Shown: positions 1 through 7,765, counted from the first letter of the stretch. The stretch: DNA of 11,612 bases from an uncultured Chlorobiaceae bacterium (GCA_903917955.1 CAIXCO010000316.1:1-11612); one strand, 5' to 3'. Numbers and translations: made by a program. The notes: generated by a model not told the origin, from the sequence alone.

Positions 1-839
1 AGCGCTATGGAAAGCCCTATGGAGGACCAGAGAGAGTAACGCCCTCCAACCCACTCCCAGAACCTGAACATGTTTGCTTCATCAATACCAAACTCGACAA
101 CCTTGGAGCGGTTTGTTGAAACAGCCACAAAATGCTTGGCGATATGCGACTTGTCGACGGCATGAGTCAAAAACCATTCCCGGGCACTCATTGCATTGGT
201 GAGCGTCTCCTGGGTCGTAAAGGTTTTTGAGGCAATAACAAAAAGCGTCGTCTCCGGATTGAGTTTTTTCAGGGTCTCGCTGATATGGGTGCCATCAATA
301 TTGGAGACAAAATGAACCTGAAGATGACCGTGGGCAAAGGGGCGGAGCGCTTCGGTTACCATGCAGGGGCCGAGATCGGAGCCGCCGATACCGATATTGA
401 CCACGTCGGTCATCCGCTTGCCGGTATATCCCTTCCATGAGCCTGAAATAATCCGCTCACAGCACTCCTTCATCTGGGCAAGCACATCGGCAATTTCACT
501 TGAAAGATTGAGGCCATCAACTTCCAGCAAATATCCCGAAGGCCTGCGAAGAGCGGTGTGGAGCACTGCACGCTTTTCTGTGGAGTTAATTGGAGCGCCC
601 TCGAACATCTCGTCACGCTTTTTTTCAAGCTCAACGCTGCGAGCAAGATCCACAAGCAGCTCCATGGTGCGCGGGGTGATCCTGTTTTTTGAATAGTCGA
701 GCAAAAGTTCGCCCCACTGAATGGAGAAGCGCTCAAACCGATCGCCCTCCTGCTGGAACAGCTCGCGGATATGCAGATGCTCAATTTCCTGCTTGTGTGT
801 TGCAAGAGCACTCCAGACTGCGCTTTGTGATAGATCCAT
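1..839 (-). CDS. pgi: Glucose-6-phosphate isomerase, N-terminal half (cut by window edge)
   Basis: This cytoplasmic enzyme interconverts glucose 6-phosphate and fructose 6-phosphate in glycolysis, gluconeogenesis and glycogen turnover. I translated the minus strand from the ATG at 839-837 and found 279 codons open to the window edge, about half of a usual 550-residue Pgi. Visible family signatures are IGIGGSDLGP (residues 149-158), the phosphate-binding SKTFTTQET (204-212), and the PROSITE-type signature WVGGRYSLWSSIGL (263-276). The catalytic glutamate, histidine and lysine of the C-terminal half lie outside the window. No Shine-Dalgarno sequence precedes the start; the upstream bases are AT-rich. 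It lies 43 bases downstream of the anti-sigma-like gene on the same strand with no terminator between, so co-transcription is likely. Identity is very secure; only completeness is unknown. Confidence 0.97.
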   Translation of the reverse strand, partial: MDLSQSAVWSALATHKQEIEHLHIRELFQQEGDRFERFSIQWGELLLDYSKNRITPRTMELLVDLARSVELEKKRDEMFEGAPINSTEKRAVLHTALRRPSGYLLEVDGLNLSSEIADVLAQMKECCERIISGSWKGYTGKRMTDVVNIGIGGSDLGPCMVTEALRPFAHGHLQVHFVSNIDGTHISETLKKLNPETTLFVIASKTFTTQETLTNAMSAREWFLTHAVDKSHIAKHFVAVSTNRSKVVEFGIDEANMFRFWEWVGGRYSLWSSIGLSIA

Positions 840-882
840 CGGTTTGTTGTTTTTTTATCTGTTTATACGACTATTACGGCGA

Positions 883-1308
883 TCATAAAGAGGTGTGCAT
901 TGAATCGGTACGGAAACGCAGCGTTACTACAGAGCCCTCATCGTCATGCTCAAGGGCTGTGCTTTCGGCAATGCTACGGATAATATATAAACCCCGTCCT
1001 GATAACCGTAAAAGATTCCGGGGATCAACAGGGTTGGGTAGTTCGTCAGGATTGAACCCTTTTCCACAATCCCTGACGGAGGCGACAAGTGTACCGGCCA
1101 TGACCGCAAGCGTGCAGGTAACGCTCAAGCCGTTCTGTTCACGGTTGCCATGCTTGACGGCGTTGACAAAGGCCTCCTTCATGGCAAGTTGAAGACGCTC
1201 CAAAAAGAGGTCGCTGTACCCTTCACCCTCAGCAAACGATGCTATAAACCCGTTCAAAGCTTCATACCCGGAGTATCCACCTTGCAGCACAATTTCAGCT
1301 CGCTTCAT
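883..1308 (-). CDS. RsbW/SpoIIAB-like serine kinase / anti-sigma factor ATPase
   Basis: This is a 141-residue single-domain protein of the GHKL HATPase_c_2 family, the size of RsbW or SpoIIAB. Such proteins bind a sigma factor or phosphorylate an STAS-domain antagonist in partner-switching stress control. The ATP-binding boxes are intact: N box EAFVNAVKHGN (residues 45-55, with Glu45 and Asn49), G1 box DCGKGF (80-85), and G2 box GRGLYII (104-110). I chose the ATG at 1308-1306. The frame continues upstream to a TTG at 1383, but that 25-residue extension has no family character. No Shine-Dalgarno sequence is seen before either start. No STAS antagonist, sigma factor or PP2C phosphatase is in the window, so the target is unknown. 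It sits just upstream of pgi on the same strand, probably as an operon. The family call is firm; the regulatory role is inference. Confidence 0.85.
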   Translation of the reverse strand: MKRAEIVLQGGYSGYEALNGFIASFAEGEGYSDLFLERLQLAMKEAFVNAVKHGNREQNGLSVTCTLAVMAGTLVASVRDCGKGFNPDELPNPVDPRNLLRLSGRGLYIIRSIAESTALEHDDEGSVVTLRFRTDSMHTSL

Positions 1309-1437
1309 GATTATTAATTCGATTGTTACAGCAGCACTCCGACAGAATGCTCTGAATGTATCCTGAAGCGGGCTCCAAAACAAACACTAAAAAAATACAA
1401 AAATCTTAACTTTATTAAGCGCAAACGCCACCTAACC

Positions 1438-1449
1438 TAACAATTGTTA
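1438..1449. promoter_or_regulatory. 12-bp perfect palindrome in a divergent intergenic gap
   Basis: TAACAATTGTTA is a perfect 12-bp palindrome in the AT-rich gap between the divergently transcribed anti-sigma-like gene and the outer-membrane protein gene. It lies five bases upstream of the candidate -35 element of the latter, a position that could suit an activator or repressor dimer. A palindrome of this length is expected a few times by chance in a window of this size, so only its location makes it notable. Confidence 0.3.
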
Positions 1450-1454
1450 CTAAT

Positions 1455-1482
1455 TTGCATTGATTTATTAATTAATTATATT
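1455..1482 (+). promoter_or_regulatory. Candidate sigma70-type promoter of the outer-membrane protein gene
   Basis: TTGCAT (1455-1460) and TATATT (1477-1482) are separated by 16 bases and resemble -35 and -10 boxes. Transcription would begin near 1489 and leave a leader of roughly 95 bases before the ATG at 1583. The surrounding gap (1309-1582) is strongly AT-rich, so such matches can arise by chance. Confidence 0.35.
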
Positions 1483-1582
1483 CAAGGGTTACGAGTTTCT
1501 TAAAGAGTTCAGTGTTTTTTCAGCAGCACGAAAGAAAAAATAACTGAGACTATTACAACACAAAAAAAATAGGAGCAGGTCA

Positions 1583-2266
1583 ATGAAAAGAACAGCAAAA
1601 CTTTTAACCCTCGCTGTTGCGCTTTTTGCAGGACTCGGTAGTACCGCCCAGGCTGAAGGATTTAAAGTAGGTGCGGACGTTGTGAGCAGCTATGTATGGA
1701 GAGGTGGTGAATATGGTGATTCACCTGCCATTCAGCCAGCTCTTTCCTACACCTTTGCTGGTAGCGGTATTGTTATCGGTACATGGGGTTCCTATGCCGT
1801 AAGCGAAAGCAACCACAGCAGGTACAAAGAAGTTGATTTGTATGCTACCGTACCGGCCGGGCCATTTAACCTGACCTTGACCGATTACTATGTTATCCCT
1901 GTTGATGGCAATAATAAATCGTTTGATTTCAGCAATGACGGACCGAACGTGGTCGAAGTTAGCGTCTCCTATGCAAAGGATGATCTCAGCCTGCTTGCAG
2001 CAATCAACATAGCCGGCAATGACACTGACCTCGGTTACAAAAATGCCAAATACTTCGAAGCTGGCTACAAGTTCTATGACAAGGATGGCTACACAGCAAA
2101 AGGGGTGGTTGGTGTAGGTGACGAAGATTATTATGGTGACGAGGAGGGCGACAACATTGCTCTTGTCAACACCGGCATATCGGTTTCAAAAGATCGCTAT
2201 ACGGCCTCCTACATCTACAATCCTGACATCGCATCTTCGCACCTTGTCTTTATGGCATCATTCTAA
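1583..2266 (+). CDS. Small outer-membrane protein, Gcw_chp/TorF-like beta-strand protein
   Basis: This 227-residue protein has a clear Sec signal peptide: basic start MKRTAK, hydrophobic core (residues 7-20), and cleavage probably after TAQA (21-24). The mature part, about 203 residues, consists of alternating hydrophobic and polar strands, rich in Gly, Tyr and Val. It opens with VGADVVSSYVWRGGEYGDSP, which resembles the start of the Gcw_chp (TIGR02001) family of putative outer-membrane proteins. The last residue is Phe in an alternating stretch (HLVFMASF), as in proteins inserted by BamA. An acidic loop with DEDYYGDEEGD lies near residues 181-191. The start is well supported: AGGAG at 1571-1575 lies seven bases upstream, one of only two good Shine-Dalgarno sites in the window. 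It is a single-gene unit ending in the hairpin at 2305-2340. Outer-membrane location is well supported; substrate or role is unknown. Confidence 0.8.
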   Translation: MKRTAKLLTLAVALFAGLGSTAQAEGFKVGADVVSSYVWRGGEYGDSPAIQPALSYTFAGSGIVIGTWGSYAVSESNHSRYKEVDLYATVPAGPFNLTLTDYYVIPVDGNNKSFDFSNDGPNVVEVSVSYAKDDLSLLAAINIAGNDTDLGYKNAKYFEAGYKFYDKDGYTAKGVVGVGDEDYYGDEEGDNIALVNTGISVSKDRYTASYIYNPDIASSHLVFMASF

Positions 2267-2304
2267 ACTGCAATGCTGTAACGTTTTTTTCTGAAATACG
2301 GTAT

Positions 2305-2340
2305 AAAAAAGGAGGCCCGTTTGTAAGGGCCTCCTTTTTT
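2305..2340. terminator. Bidirectional rho-independent terminator
   Basis: A perfect stem (GGAGGCCC at 2311-2318 pairing with GGGCCTCC at 2327-2334, loop 2319-2326) is flanked by six A on the left and six T on the right, extending the pairing to 14 bp. Read on plus it ends the outer-membrane protein gene (stop 2266); read on minus it ends the GNAT-like gene (stop 2365). It lies exactly between this convergent pair. Confidence 0.9.
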
Positions 2341-2364
2341 ATTGTAGACACCGCATCGTTACTC

Positions 2365-3498
2365 TCAAATATCCGCCTCATAAATAACGTACTCCTTGTA
2401 GGGCTTCCCCCCTATCACCTTGGCCAACTTGCTCATCGCCTCGTTCGATTTAAGCACCCAGCTCATTTCACTTGCAAAAACCCCGTGTTTTCCCCCATAA
2501 TCGGCAATCTGGGTATTGAGAATGCTGTCAACTCCCTTGCTGCGATATTCGGGCAGTACACCCATGGTTATGGTGCGAACCATCGAAATTTTGCGGCTAT
2601 ACCAGAGATACTTGAGCAGGCCTATGGGTGAAAAGGGGTTTCCATTCACATGTTTCAGCGCCTGATTCACATCGGGAAGTGAGAGTGAAAAGCCAACCGT
2701 GCGCTTGTTGTGATCCTCAACAAAGTAGATATAGTGAGGATTTGCAAGGGGTTTCAGGCTTTTTGCGAGAAAATTGAACTCTTTGTCGGTCATAGGCACA
2801 AAGCCCCAGTTTTTCTCCCATGCCTTGTTGTAGATGTCGCGTATACGGTCAATTTCCCGATCAAAATCCTTCATGTTGATGATTCGTACGGTCAACCCCT
2901 CCCTTTTCATCACATGACCTGCAATTCTGCGCAGACGTTCGATATCAATAATTTTCTGGTCGATATACCATGCAAGCAGCTCTTGCCCGACACGGTGACC
3001 ATACTTCAGAACAAGAGTATTGTAGTAGTGCGGATTGTAGAGCATAAGAAAAACCGGTGGGCTGTCGAACCCCTTTGTCAACATTCCGCACTGGTCATTC
3101 ATAGAGGGGCTGACTGGTCCACGCATGGCATTGAGCCCCCTCTTTTTCAGCCACCCTGCAGCCGCATCAAAGAGGGCGTTGGCCACCTGCTGGTCATTGA
3201 CCGACTCAAAAAAGCCCCAGAAACCCACCTTGTCACCATGAACCTCATTATGCCTTCGGTTTTCAATGGCAGCAATAGTGCCCACCATCGCCCCATTGTT
3301 CCAGGCAGTAAACATTGCGAGATCGGCATGATCATACAGGGGAAACTTGTCTGTATCGAGGGTTTTCATGTAATCATCAACAACCGGAGGAACCCAGTGC
3401 TTATTGAGTTCCGGATCCTTCCGGTAGATCTGCCATGCAAATTTGATAAACTCTTTTCGCTCTTTTTTATTCTGAACCTGCCGAATCTCTATTGCCAT
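2365..3498 (-). CDS. GNAT-fold (acyl-CoA N-acyltransferase superfamily) protein of unknown substrate
   Basis: This is a 377-residue soluble protein without signal peptide or membrane segment. It resembles a conserved family of about 370-400 residues, often annotated only as hypothetical or YghO-like, with an acyl-CoA N-acyltransferase fold. Residues 60-175 look like one GNAT-like half, including GFWGFFESVNDQQVANALF and the motif GPVSPSMNDQCG (127-138). Residues 205-377 look like the second half, with MGVLPEYRSKGVDSIL (312-327), which fits GNAT motif A, the pyrophosphate-binding turn (V-x-P-x-x-R-x-x-G). The ATG at 3498 is decided by a strong GGGAGG (complement of 3505-3510) six bases upstream. 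It follows the DAHP synthase by 51 bases on the same strand and ends 24 bases before the shared terminator, so the two form a probable operon. The fold is likely; acyl donor, acceptor and link to aromatic synthesis are unknown. Confidence 0.75.
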   Translation of the reverse strand: MAIEIRQVQNKKERKEFIKFAWQIYRKDPELNKHWVPPVVDDYMKTLDTDKFPLYDHADLAMFTAWNNGAMVGTIAAIENRRHNEVHGDKVGFWGFFESVNDQQVANALFDAAAGWLKKRGLNAMRGPVSPSMNDQCGMLTKGFDSPPVFLMLYNPHYYNTLVLKYGHRVGQELLAWYIDQKIIDIERLRRIAGHVMKREGLTVRIINMKDFDREIDRIRDIYNKAWEKNWGFVPMTDKEFNFLAKSLKPLANPHYIYFVEDHNKRTVGFSLSLPDVNQALKHVNGNPFSPIGLLKYLWYSRKISMVRTITMGVLPEYRSKGVDSILNTQIADYGGKHGVFASEMSWVLKSNEAMSKLAKVIGGKPYKEYVIYEADI

Positions 3499-3549
3499 AG
3501 TAGACCTCCCTGTTGTGTGGTAGAAACGCTCTGTTCAATGAAAAAGTGC

Positions 3550-4602
3550 TCAGTGAAGAAGCTTGTGCATAACAGCCGCCCCTTCACGCAGCATGCGCTC
3601 GCTCTCCTCCCATGAAAGACACTCGTCGGTAATGGAAACCCCATACCTGAGTTTCACAGGATCCTCCGGAAAGGGCTGATTGCCGCAACAGAGATTACTT
3701 TCAATCATGACGCCGACAATACTTTTGTTCCCCTCTGTTTTCTGCTTCAGGATATTTTCCCAGACAGTCAACTGCTGCTCATGTTTTTTACCTGAATTGG
3801 CGTGGCTGCAATCAACAAGAAGCGACTGCTCCAGGCCAGCCTTGCCAATCCATGATTCAGCAAGGGCAATGCTTGCCCGATCATAATTCGGCTTTTCACC
3901 GCCACGCAGCACAAGATGACCAAAGGGGTTTCCTTTTGTTGTAATGACGCTGCTGCGTCCCTCCTGGTCAATACCAAGAAAACTGTGAGGGTGCATTGCT
4001 GAACGGATTGCATCAACGGCAACGTTAAGGCGTCCATCGGTCGAGTTCTTGAAGCCGACCGGCATGGAGAGCCCACTGGCCATCTGGCGGTGAGTCTGTG
4101 ACTCAATGGTTCTTGCCCCAATTGCTGCCCAGCTTACCAGATCGGCCACATACTGCGGTGATATGGGGTCGAGAAACTCAGTTGCGGCTGGCAGCCCCAT
4201 CTCGTTGATTTCAAGCAGAAGCTTGCGAGCATGAAAAATGCCATGCTCAATATCGTAAGTATCATCCAGATGAGGATCATTGATAAAGCCCTTCCAACCA
4301 ATGGTTGTGCGTGGCTTTTCAAAGTAAACCCGCATCATTAGGCAAAGATCATCCTGGAGTTCAGTGCGCAACACTGAAAGACGGGAGGCGTACTCACGTG
4401 CGGCGTCCATATCGTGGATCGAACAAGGTCCAACAATCACCAGCAACCTCGAATCCTTGCCGGTCAATATATTTTCAACTTCACGACGTCCGGCAGCAAC
4501 TGTAGCCGCAATACGCTCATCCACCGGCAGCATCTCCTTGAGTGCCTTAGGGGAGGAAAGACGGATAATTCGTGAAACTCTTAAATCATGTAGCTGTTCC
4601 AT
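3550..4602 (-). CDS. aroG: 3-deoxy-7-phosphoheptulonate (DAHP) synthase, class I alpha (AroF/G/H type)
   Basis: This enzyme condenses phosphoenolpyruvate and erythrose 4-phosphate, the first step of the shikimate pathway to aromatic amino acids, quinones and folate. At 350 residues from the ATG at 4602 it matches the length of E. coli AroG. Visible motifs are GPCSIHD (58-64), EKPRTTIGWKGFINDP (95-110), WAAIGARTIESQTHR (158-172), GFKNSTDG (183-190), DCSHANS (264-270) and GVMIESNL (297-304). The metal ligands Cys60, His267, Glu301 and Asp326 are all present. The N-terminal segment (HDLRVSRI) that forms the feedback site in this family is retained, so allosteric control by an aromatic amino acid is likely; its specificity cannot be read reliably. 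The frame extends to a TTG at 4647, but the added 15 residues have no counterpart in the family. No Shine-Dalgarno site is seen. It is the first gene of an operon with the GNAT-like gene. Confidence 0.95.
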   Translation of the reverse strand: MEQLHDLRVSRIIRLSSPKALKEMLPVDERIAATVAAGRREVENILTGKDSRLLVIVGPCSIHDMDAAREYASRLSVLRTELQDDLCLMMRVYFEKPRTTIGWKGFINDPHLDDTYDIEHGIFHARKLLLEINEMGLPAATEFLDPISPQYVADLVSWAAIGARTIESQTHRQMASGLSMPVGFKNSTDGRLNVAVDAIRSAMHPHSFLGIDQEGRSSVITTKGNPFGHLVLRGGEKPNYDRASIALAESWIGKAGLEQSLLVDCSHANSGKKHEQQLTVWENILKQKTEGNKSIVGVMIESNLCCGNQPFPEDPVKLRYGVSITDECLSWEESERMLREGAAVMHKLLH

Positions 4603-4901
4603 TCGTTTTACAACAATAATAACCTCATTAGAATTTACAAGAGGCAAGATAAAAAAACCGGATGAATATCATGAGCAACCACACCGATAAATTCCCCGAA
4701 AAATGAGTTGCCCGGTAAAACCTGTAGCTGATCGTTCCCTTATTTCAATGGAAGATGAACTTTGCTGCAAGTTTTCTTTAATAGAGTAACCTCAAAAGAA
4801 ATATATTATAGCAGCAAAGAATGAGGGTACAGGCAAAAAAGCAGACACTGCTTTGGATGCCCTTGCCAATACAATTCCGCAAAAACCTAATAAAAAAAAC
4901 C
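4603..4901. promoter_or_regulatory. Divergent intergenic region between DAHP synthase and serA
   Basis: This stretch of 299 bases separates two divergent amino-acid biosynthesis genes, so it must contain both promoters. An AT-rich TATATTATA at 4802-4810 is a possible -10 region for serA, but I find no -35 box at good spacing. I see no hairpin with a T-run and no leader peptide rich in aromatic codons or serine, hence no sign of attenuation. The serA frame is open upstream to an ATG at 4821, but the 27 extra residues look non-coding. Confidence 0.35.
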
Positions 4902-6482
4902 ATGAACGTACTGATCACAGACGGTATTGATTCTCAATGCGGTCAGATCCTCCGTCAAAACGGCTTTACGGTGACCGAAAAGCCGAAAATCAGCAAGGAA
5001 GAACTCAAAGAGATCATCGGCGACTTCGACAAGTTGATTGTCAGAAGTGCAACAAAAGTTACCGCAGAAATTATTGAGTGCGGCATAAAACTGCGGCTTA
5101 TTGGACGAGCTGGTGCCGGAGTCGACAACATCGATATTGAAGCCGCAACAAGAAACGGTATTATTGTGATGAACACGCCAGGAGGAAACACCGTTTCAGC
5201 GGCCGAGCATACCTGTGCCATGATGCTTTCAGCCGCACGCCGTATTCCCCAGGCAACGGCCGACCTGAAGCAGGGAAACTGGAACAAGACAAAATTTTCG
5301 GGCGTGGAGCTTGAGGGCAAAACGCTCTCCATTATCGGGCTTGGAAAAATCGGGCGTGAGGTAGCATCCCGGATGCAGGCCTTTGGCATGAACATCATTG
5401 CCTACGACCCCATGATTCCCGACGAATACGCCGCAAAGCTCAATATTGAACTTCTCCCCCTGCACGAAAACTTCATCCGTGCCGACTTTATCACCATCCA
5501 CTCATCTCTCAACGAATCAACCCGTAACCTGATTTCAAAAAAGACGATTGAGCTGATGAAGCAGGGCGTTATCATTGTCAACTGCGCCAGGGGAGGTATT
5601 ATTAATGAAGCCGACTTGGCAGAAGCCATTCTTTCAGGAAAAGTTGCCACTGCGGCACTTGATGTTTTTGATACAGAACCAGTCAAGCCGGAGAATCCCC
5701 TTCTCAGGCTCGACCAGGTGATTGCCACACCGCATATTGCCGCATCCACCACCGAGGCGCAGGAAAAGGTTGCCATTCAGATAGCAGAACAGATTGTTGA
5801 ATGGAAACGCACAGGAAAGCTTGAGGGCGCCGTCAATGCCTCTGCGGTCGAACTGGCGCAGGCTCCTGGAGTGAGTTCATATCTTGCGCTGGCCGAAAAA
5901 CTTGGCGCCATATTGGCGCAGATGGCACCTGCCCAGGCGAGCAAAATGACCGTTAGAACCTCCGGGGAGTTCCTTCATACCTTTAACGAAGTGATCACTG
6001 CGGCAGCTCTTAAAGGATTTCTTGATGTCCGGCAGTCAAAAGATACCAACTACATCAACGCATTCACCATGGCAAAGGAGTGCGGCATAAGTCTGGAACA
6101 GAAGTTTGAAAAAGAGAACCCCGACTATACCAACCTCATCCGCATAGAACTTGAAACAGGAACGACAAAGCGGATGATCGGCGGTACCGTCTTTGGTGAC
6201 AAGGAGATCAGGATTGTGATGATCGACCGGTTCCTTGTAGAATTCAAGCCGGAAGGGAACATCATCATCTACAACAACACCGACAAGCCAGGCGTTATTG
6301 CCCATGTAACCCAGTTACTTTTACGCTATAACCTGAATGTCGCTTATGTGGCCCTCTCAAGGGATGAGGAAAAAAAGGTTGCGATGACCGCAATTGTTGT
6401 TGATGGCAATGTTACGCCTGCGCTGCTCGATGAAATAAGGGCTGTTGATGGTGTTGACGTCGCCAATCTTGTCTCGCTCTGA
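4902..6482 (+). CDS. serA: D-3-phosphoglycerate dehydrogenase
   Basis: This enzyme oxidises 3-phosphoglycerate with NAD+ to 3-phosphohydroxypyruvate, the first step of serine synthesis. The 526-residue product is the long form found in Bacillus, mycobacteria and plants. Residues 1-95 and 285-315 form the substrate domain, and 96-284 the Rossmann domain with GLGKIG (146-151) and Asp169 after strand beta-B. The catalytic set is Arg230 (NCARGG), Glu259 (DTEP) and His278 (ATPHIAAST). An intervening ASB domain spans about 320-450 and a C-terminal ACT domain about 453-526 (IIIYNNTDKPGVIAHVTQLL), which usually binds serine for feedback control. I chose the ATG at 4902 because MNVLITDGID is the usual family start; an in-frame ATG at 4821 would add 27 atypical residues. 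No Shine-Dalgarno site is seen. The gene is transcribed alone and ends at the hairpin at 6503-6537. Confidence 0.97.
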   Translation: MNVLITDGIDSQCGQILRQNGFTVTEKPKISKEELKEIIGDFDKLIVRSATKVTAEIIECGIKLRLIGRAGAGVDNIDIEAATRNGIIVMNTPGGNTVSAAEHTCAMMLSAARRIPQATADLKQGNWNKTKFSGVELEGKTLSIIGLGKIGREVASRMQAFGMNIIAYDPMIPDEYAAKLNIELLPLHENFIRADFITIHSSLNESTRNLISKKTIELMKQGVIIVNCARGGIINEADLAEAILSGKVATAALDVFDTEPVKPENPLLRLDQVIATPHIAASTTEAQEKVAIQIAEQIVEWKRTGKLEGAVNASAVELAQAPGVSSYLALAEKLGAILAQMAPAQASKMTVRTSGEFLHTFNEVITAAALKGFLDVRQSKDTNYINAFTMAKECGISLEQKFEKENPDYTNLIRIELETGTTKRMIGGTVFGDKEIRIVMIDRFLVEFKPEGNIIIYNNTDKPGVIAHVTQLLLRYNLNVAYVALSRDEEKKVAMTAIVVDGNVTPALLDEIRAVDGVDVANLVSL

Positions 6483-6502
6483 GAATCCTGAAAAAAATGC
6501 TC

Positions 6503-6537
6503 AATAAAAAACCTGCCAGCAAGGCAGGTTTTTTATT
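6503..6537. terminator. Bidirectional rho-independent terminator
   Basis: A perfect 15-bp stem (6503-6517 with 6523-6537, core ACCTGCC/GGCAGGT) closes a five-base loop, AGCAA. The A-tract on the left and T-tract on the right are part of the stem. It lies 20 bases after the serA stop and 40 bases beyond the stop of the convergent ATPase gene, and can serve both. Confidence 0.9.
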
Positions 6538-6577
6538 GTCTTTTACAACTGAGTGATAGCCGAAGCAGTCACCAAAT

Positions 6578-7765
6578 TTATTTTGCCTTGGAGAAATCAA
6601 TACTCAGCCACTTGTCTTCATAAGAGGCGCCTGTAGATTCCATTCCTGCAAGGAAAATCGGCAAAGCCACAATCTTCTGATAATCACCAATACGGATGGT
6701 AAGATCATCGCCAAGCTTGAGGATTTTTGGTTCAAGACCCATGTTCTCCATGAAGGGCAATCTGACACGAACCTTGTAATGGCCATCAGAAACCTTTTTG
6801 ATATCAATAGGATTCTCGTTGAAGAAGATATCGAGAGGGTTCAAGTCACCATACACCTTTTCACCTACCCTGCGAAGCATCGGCATACCAACAACCTCGT
6901 CATCAAACAACGGTACTTCAGTGATGGGGATTGGTGCAAAAGCTTCCTGGATCTGCTCAATGTACTTCTGCTGAATGGCACGCCATTTCTGGAAATAGGG
7001 ATCGGGGCTCTGGTCAGGCATGACGCGATTAATGGTAATACGATCAACGGTAATGCCGTAGAGGTTAAGATAGGTCAAGGCGCGCATAGACTCCTTGATA
7101 ACCATCTTTTCAGGATTCATGACAAGACGCATGGTTGTTTTTGAGCTATCGGCCAGCAAATCAATAATCCCTTCAGTAGAAGAGAAGAGGTTGTCAACCT
7201 TGTCATAAACCTCTACCGGAGCTACAAAATCGTCTATTTTCTTGATTTTCTTTGAAAGCGGTCTGATAACCGGTTTCACCATGAATTTTTCAACATTGCG
7301 GATAAGCTTGATAAACCATCCAAATGTTTCAGGCAGGGAGAGCAGGCGAAGGGTTTCACCAGTAGGCGCACAGTCAACAACAAGGAGGTCATACTCCTGC
7401 TGTTCATTGTAACGCTTGATATACGAGAGCGAAAAGAGCTCTTCCATACCTGGAAGCACACCCATTTCCTCAGCATAAACACCTTCAATACCCCTGGATT
7501 CCATCAGATGGGCAAAATGTTCCCTGACGACGTCCCAGTTCAGATTGAGATCACCAAAAACGCTAACTTCCTGACCCCAGAGGTTTTCAGCAACTTTAAC
7601 CGGTGAAGGTCCTAACTGAACATCGAGTGAGTCGCCCAGACTGTGAGCCGGATCGGTAGACATAATGAGGGTCTTGTACCCCATATCTGCTGCTCTGAGC
7701 GCTGTTGCAGCGGCTACAGAAGTTTTACCAACTCCACCTTTTCCGGTAAAAATGATATTACGCAT
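6578..7765 (-). CDS. Get3/ArsA family ATPase with C-terminal alpha-crystallin-like domain (Get3d-like)
   Basis: This 395-residue cytoplasmic P-loop ATPase belongs to the ArsA/Get3 (TRC40) family. It has the deviant Walker A GKGGVGKT (residues 8-15), switch I DPAHS (38-42), switch II DCAPTGET (131-138), and the family segment NPEKMVIKESMRAL (217-230). The zinc-binding CxxC of eukaryotic Get3 is absent; the only cysteine is in DCAP. Residues about 320-393 form a beta-rich tail (DIKKVSDGHYKVRVRLPF, then DDLTIRIGDYQKIVALP) matching the ArsA_HSP20 alpha-crystallin-like domain. This architecture is that of Get3d, described from cyanobacteria, other photosynthetic bacteria and plant chloroplasts and shown to bind tail-anchored proteins. 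No arsenite pump or arsenate reductase is adjacent, so an arsenic role is unlikely. ATG at 7765 begins the family start MRNIIFTGKGG; no clear Shine-Dalgarno site. Targeting of membrane proteins is inference. Confidence 0.92.
   Translation of the reverse strand: MRNIIFTGKGGVGKTSVAAATALRAADMGYKTLIMSTDPAHSLGDSLDVQLGPSPVKVAENLWGQEVSVFGDLNLNWDVVREHFAHLMESRGIEGVYAEEMGVLPGMEELFSLSYIKRYNEQQEYDLLVVDCAPTGETLRLLSLPETFGWFIKLIRNVEKFMVKPVIRPLSKKIKKIDDFVAPVEVYDKVDNLFSSTEGIIDLLADSSKTTMRLVMNPEKMVIKESMRALTYLNLYGITVDRITINRVMPDQSPDPYFQKWRAIQQKYIEQIQEAFAPIPITEVPLFDDEVVGMPMLRRVGEKVYGDLNPLDIFFNENPIDIKKVSDGHYKVRVRLPFMENMGLEPKILKLGDDLTIRIGDYQKIVALPIFLAGMESTGASYEDKWLSIDFSKAK

Noticed and set aside
689..1192. A 167-codon open frame on the plus strand
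   Set aside because: It runs antisense across the start of pgi and most of the anti-sigma-like gene, both of which have clear family motifs.
2710..3615. A 301-codon open frame on the plus strand
   Set aside because: It lies opposite the GNAT-like gene, which has a strong ribosome binding site and family motifs; the antisense product has no recognisable motif and crosses into the DAHP synthase end.
4821..4901. N-terminal extension of SerA from an upstream in-frame ATG
   Set aside because: The 27 residues have no counterpart at the usual family start MNVLITDG, and no ribosome binding site precedes the ATG at 4821.
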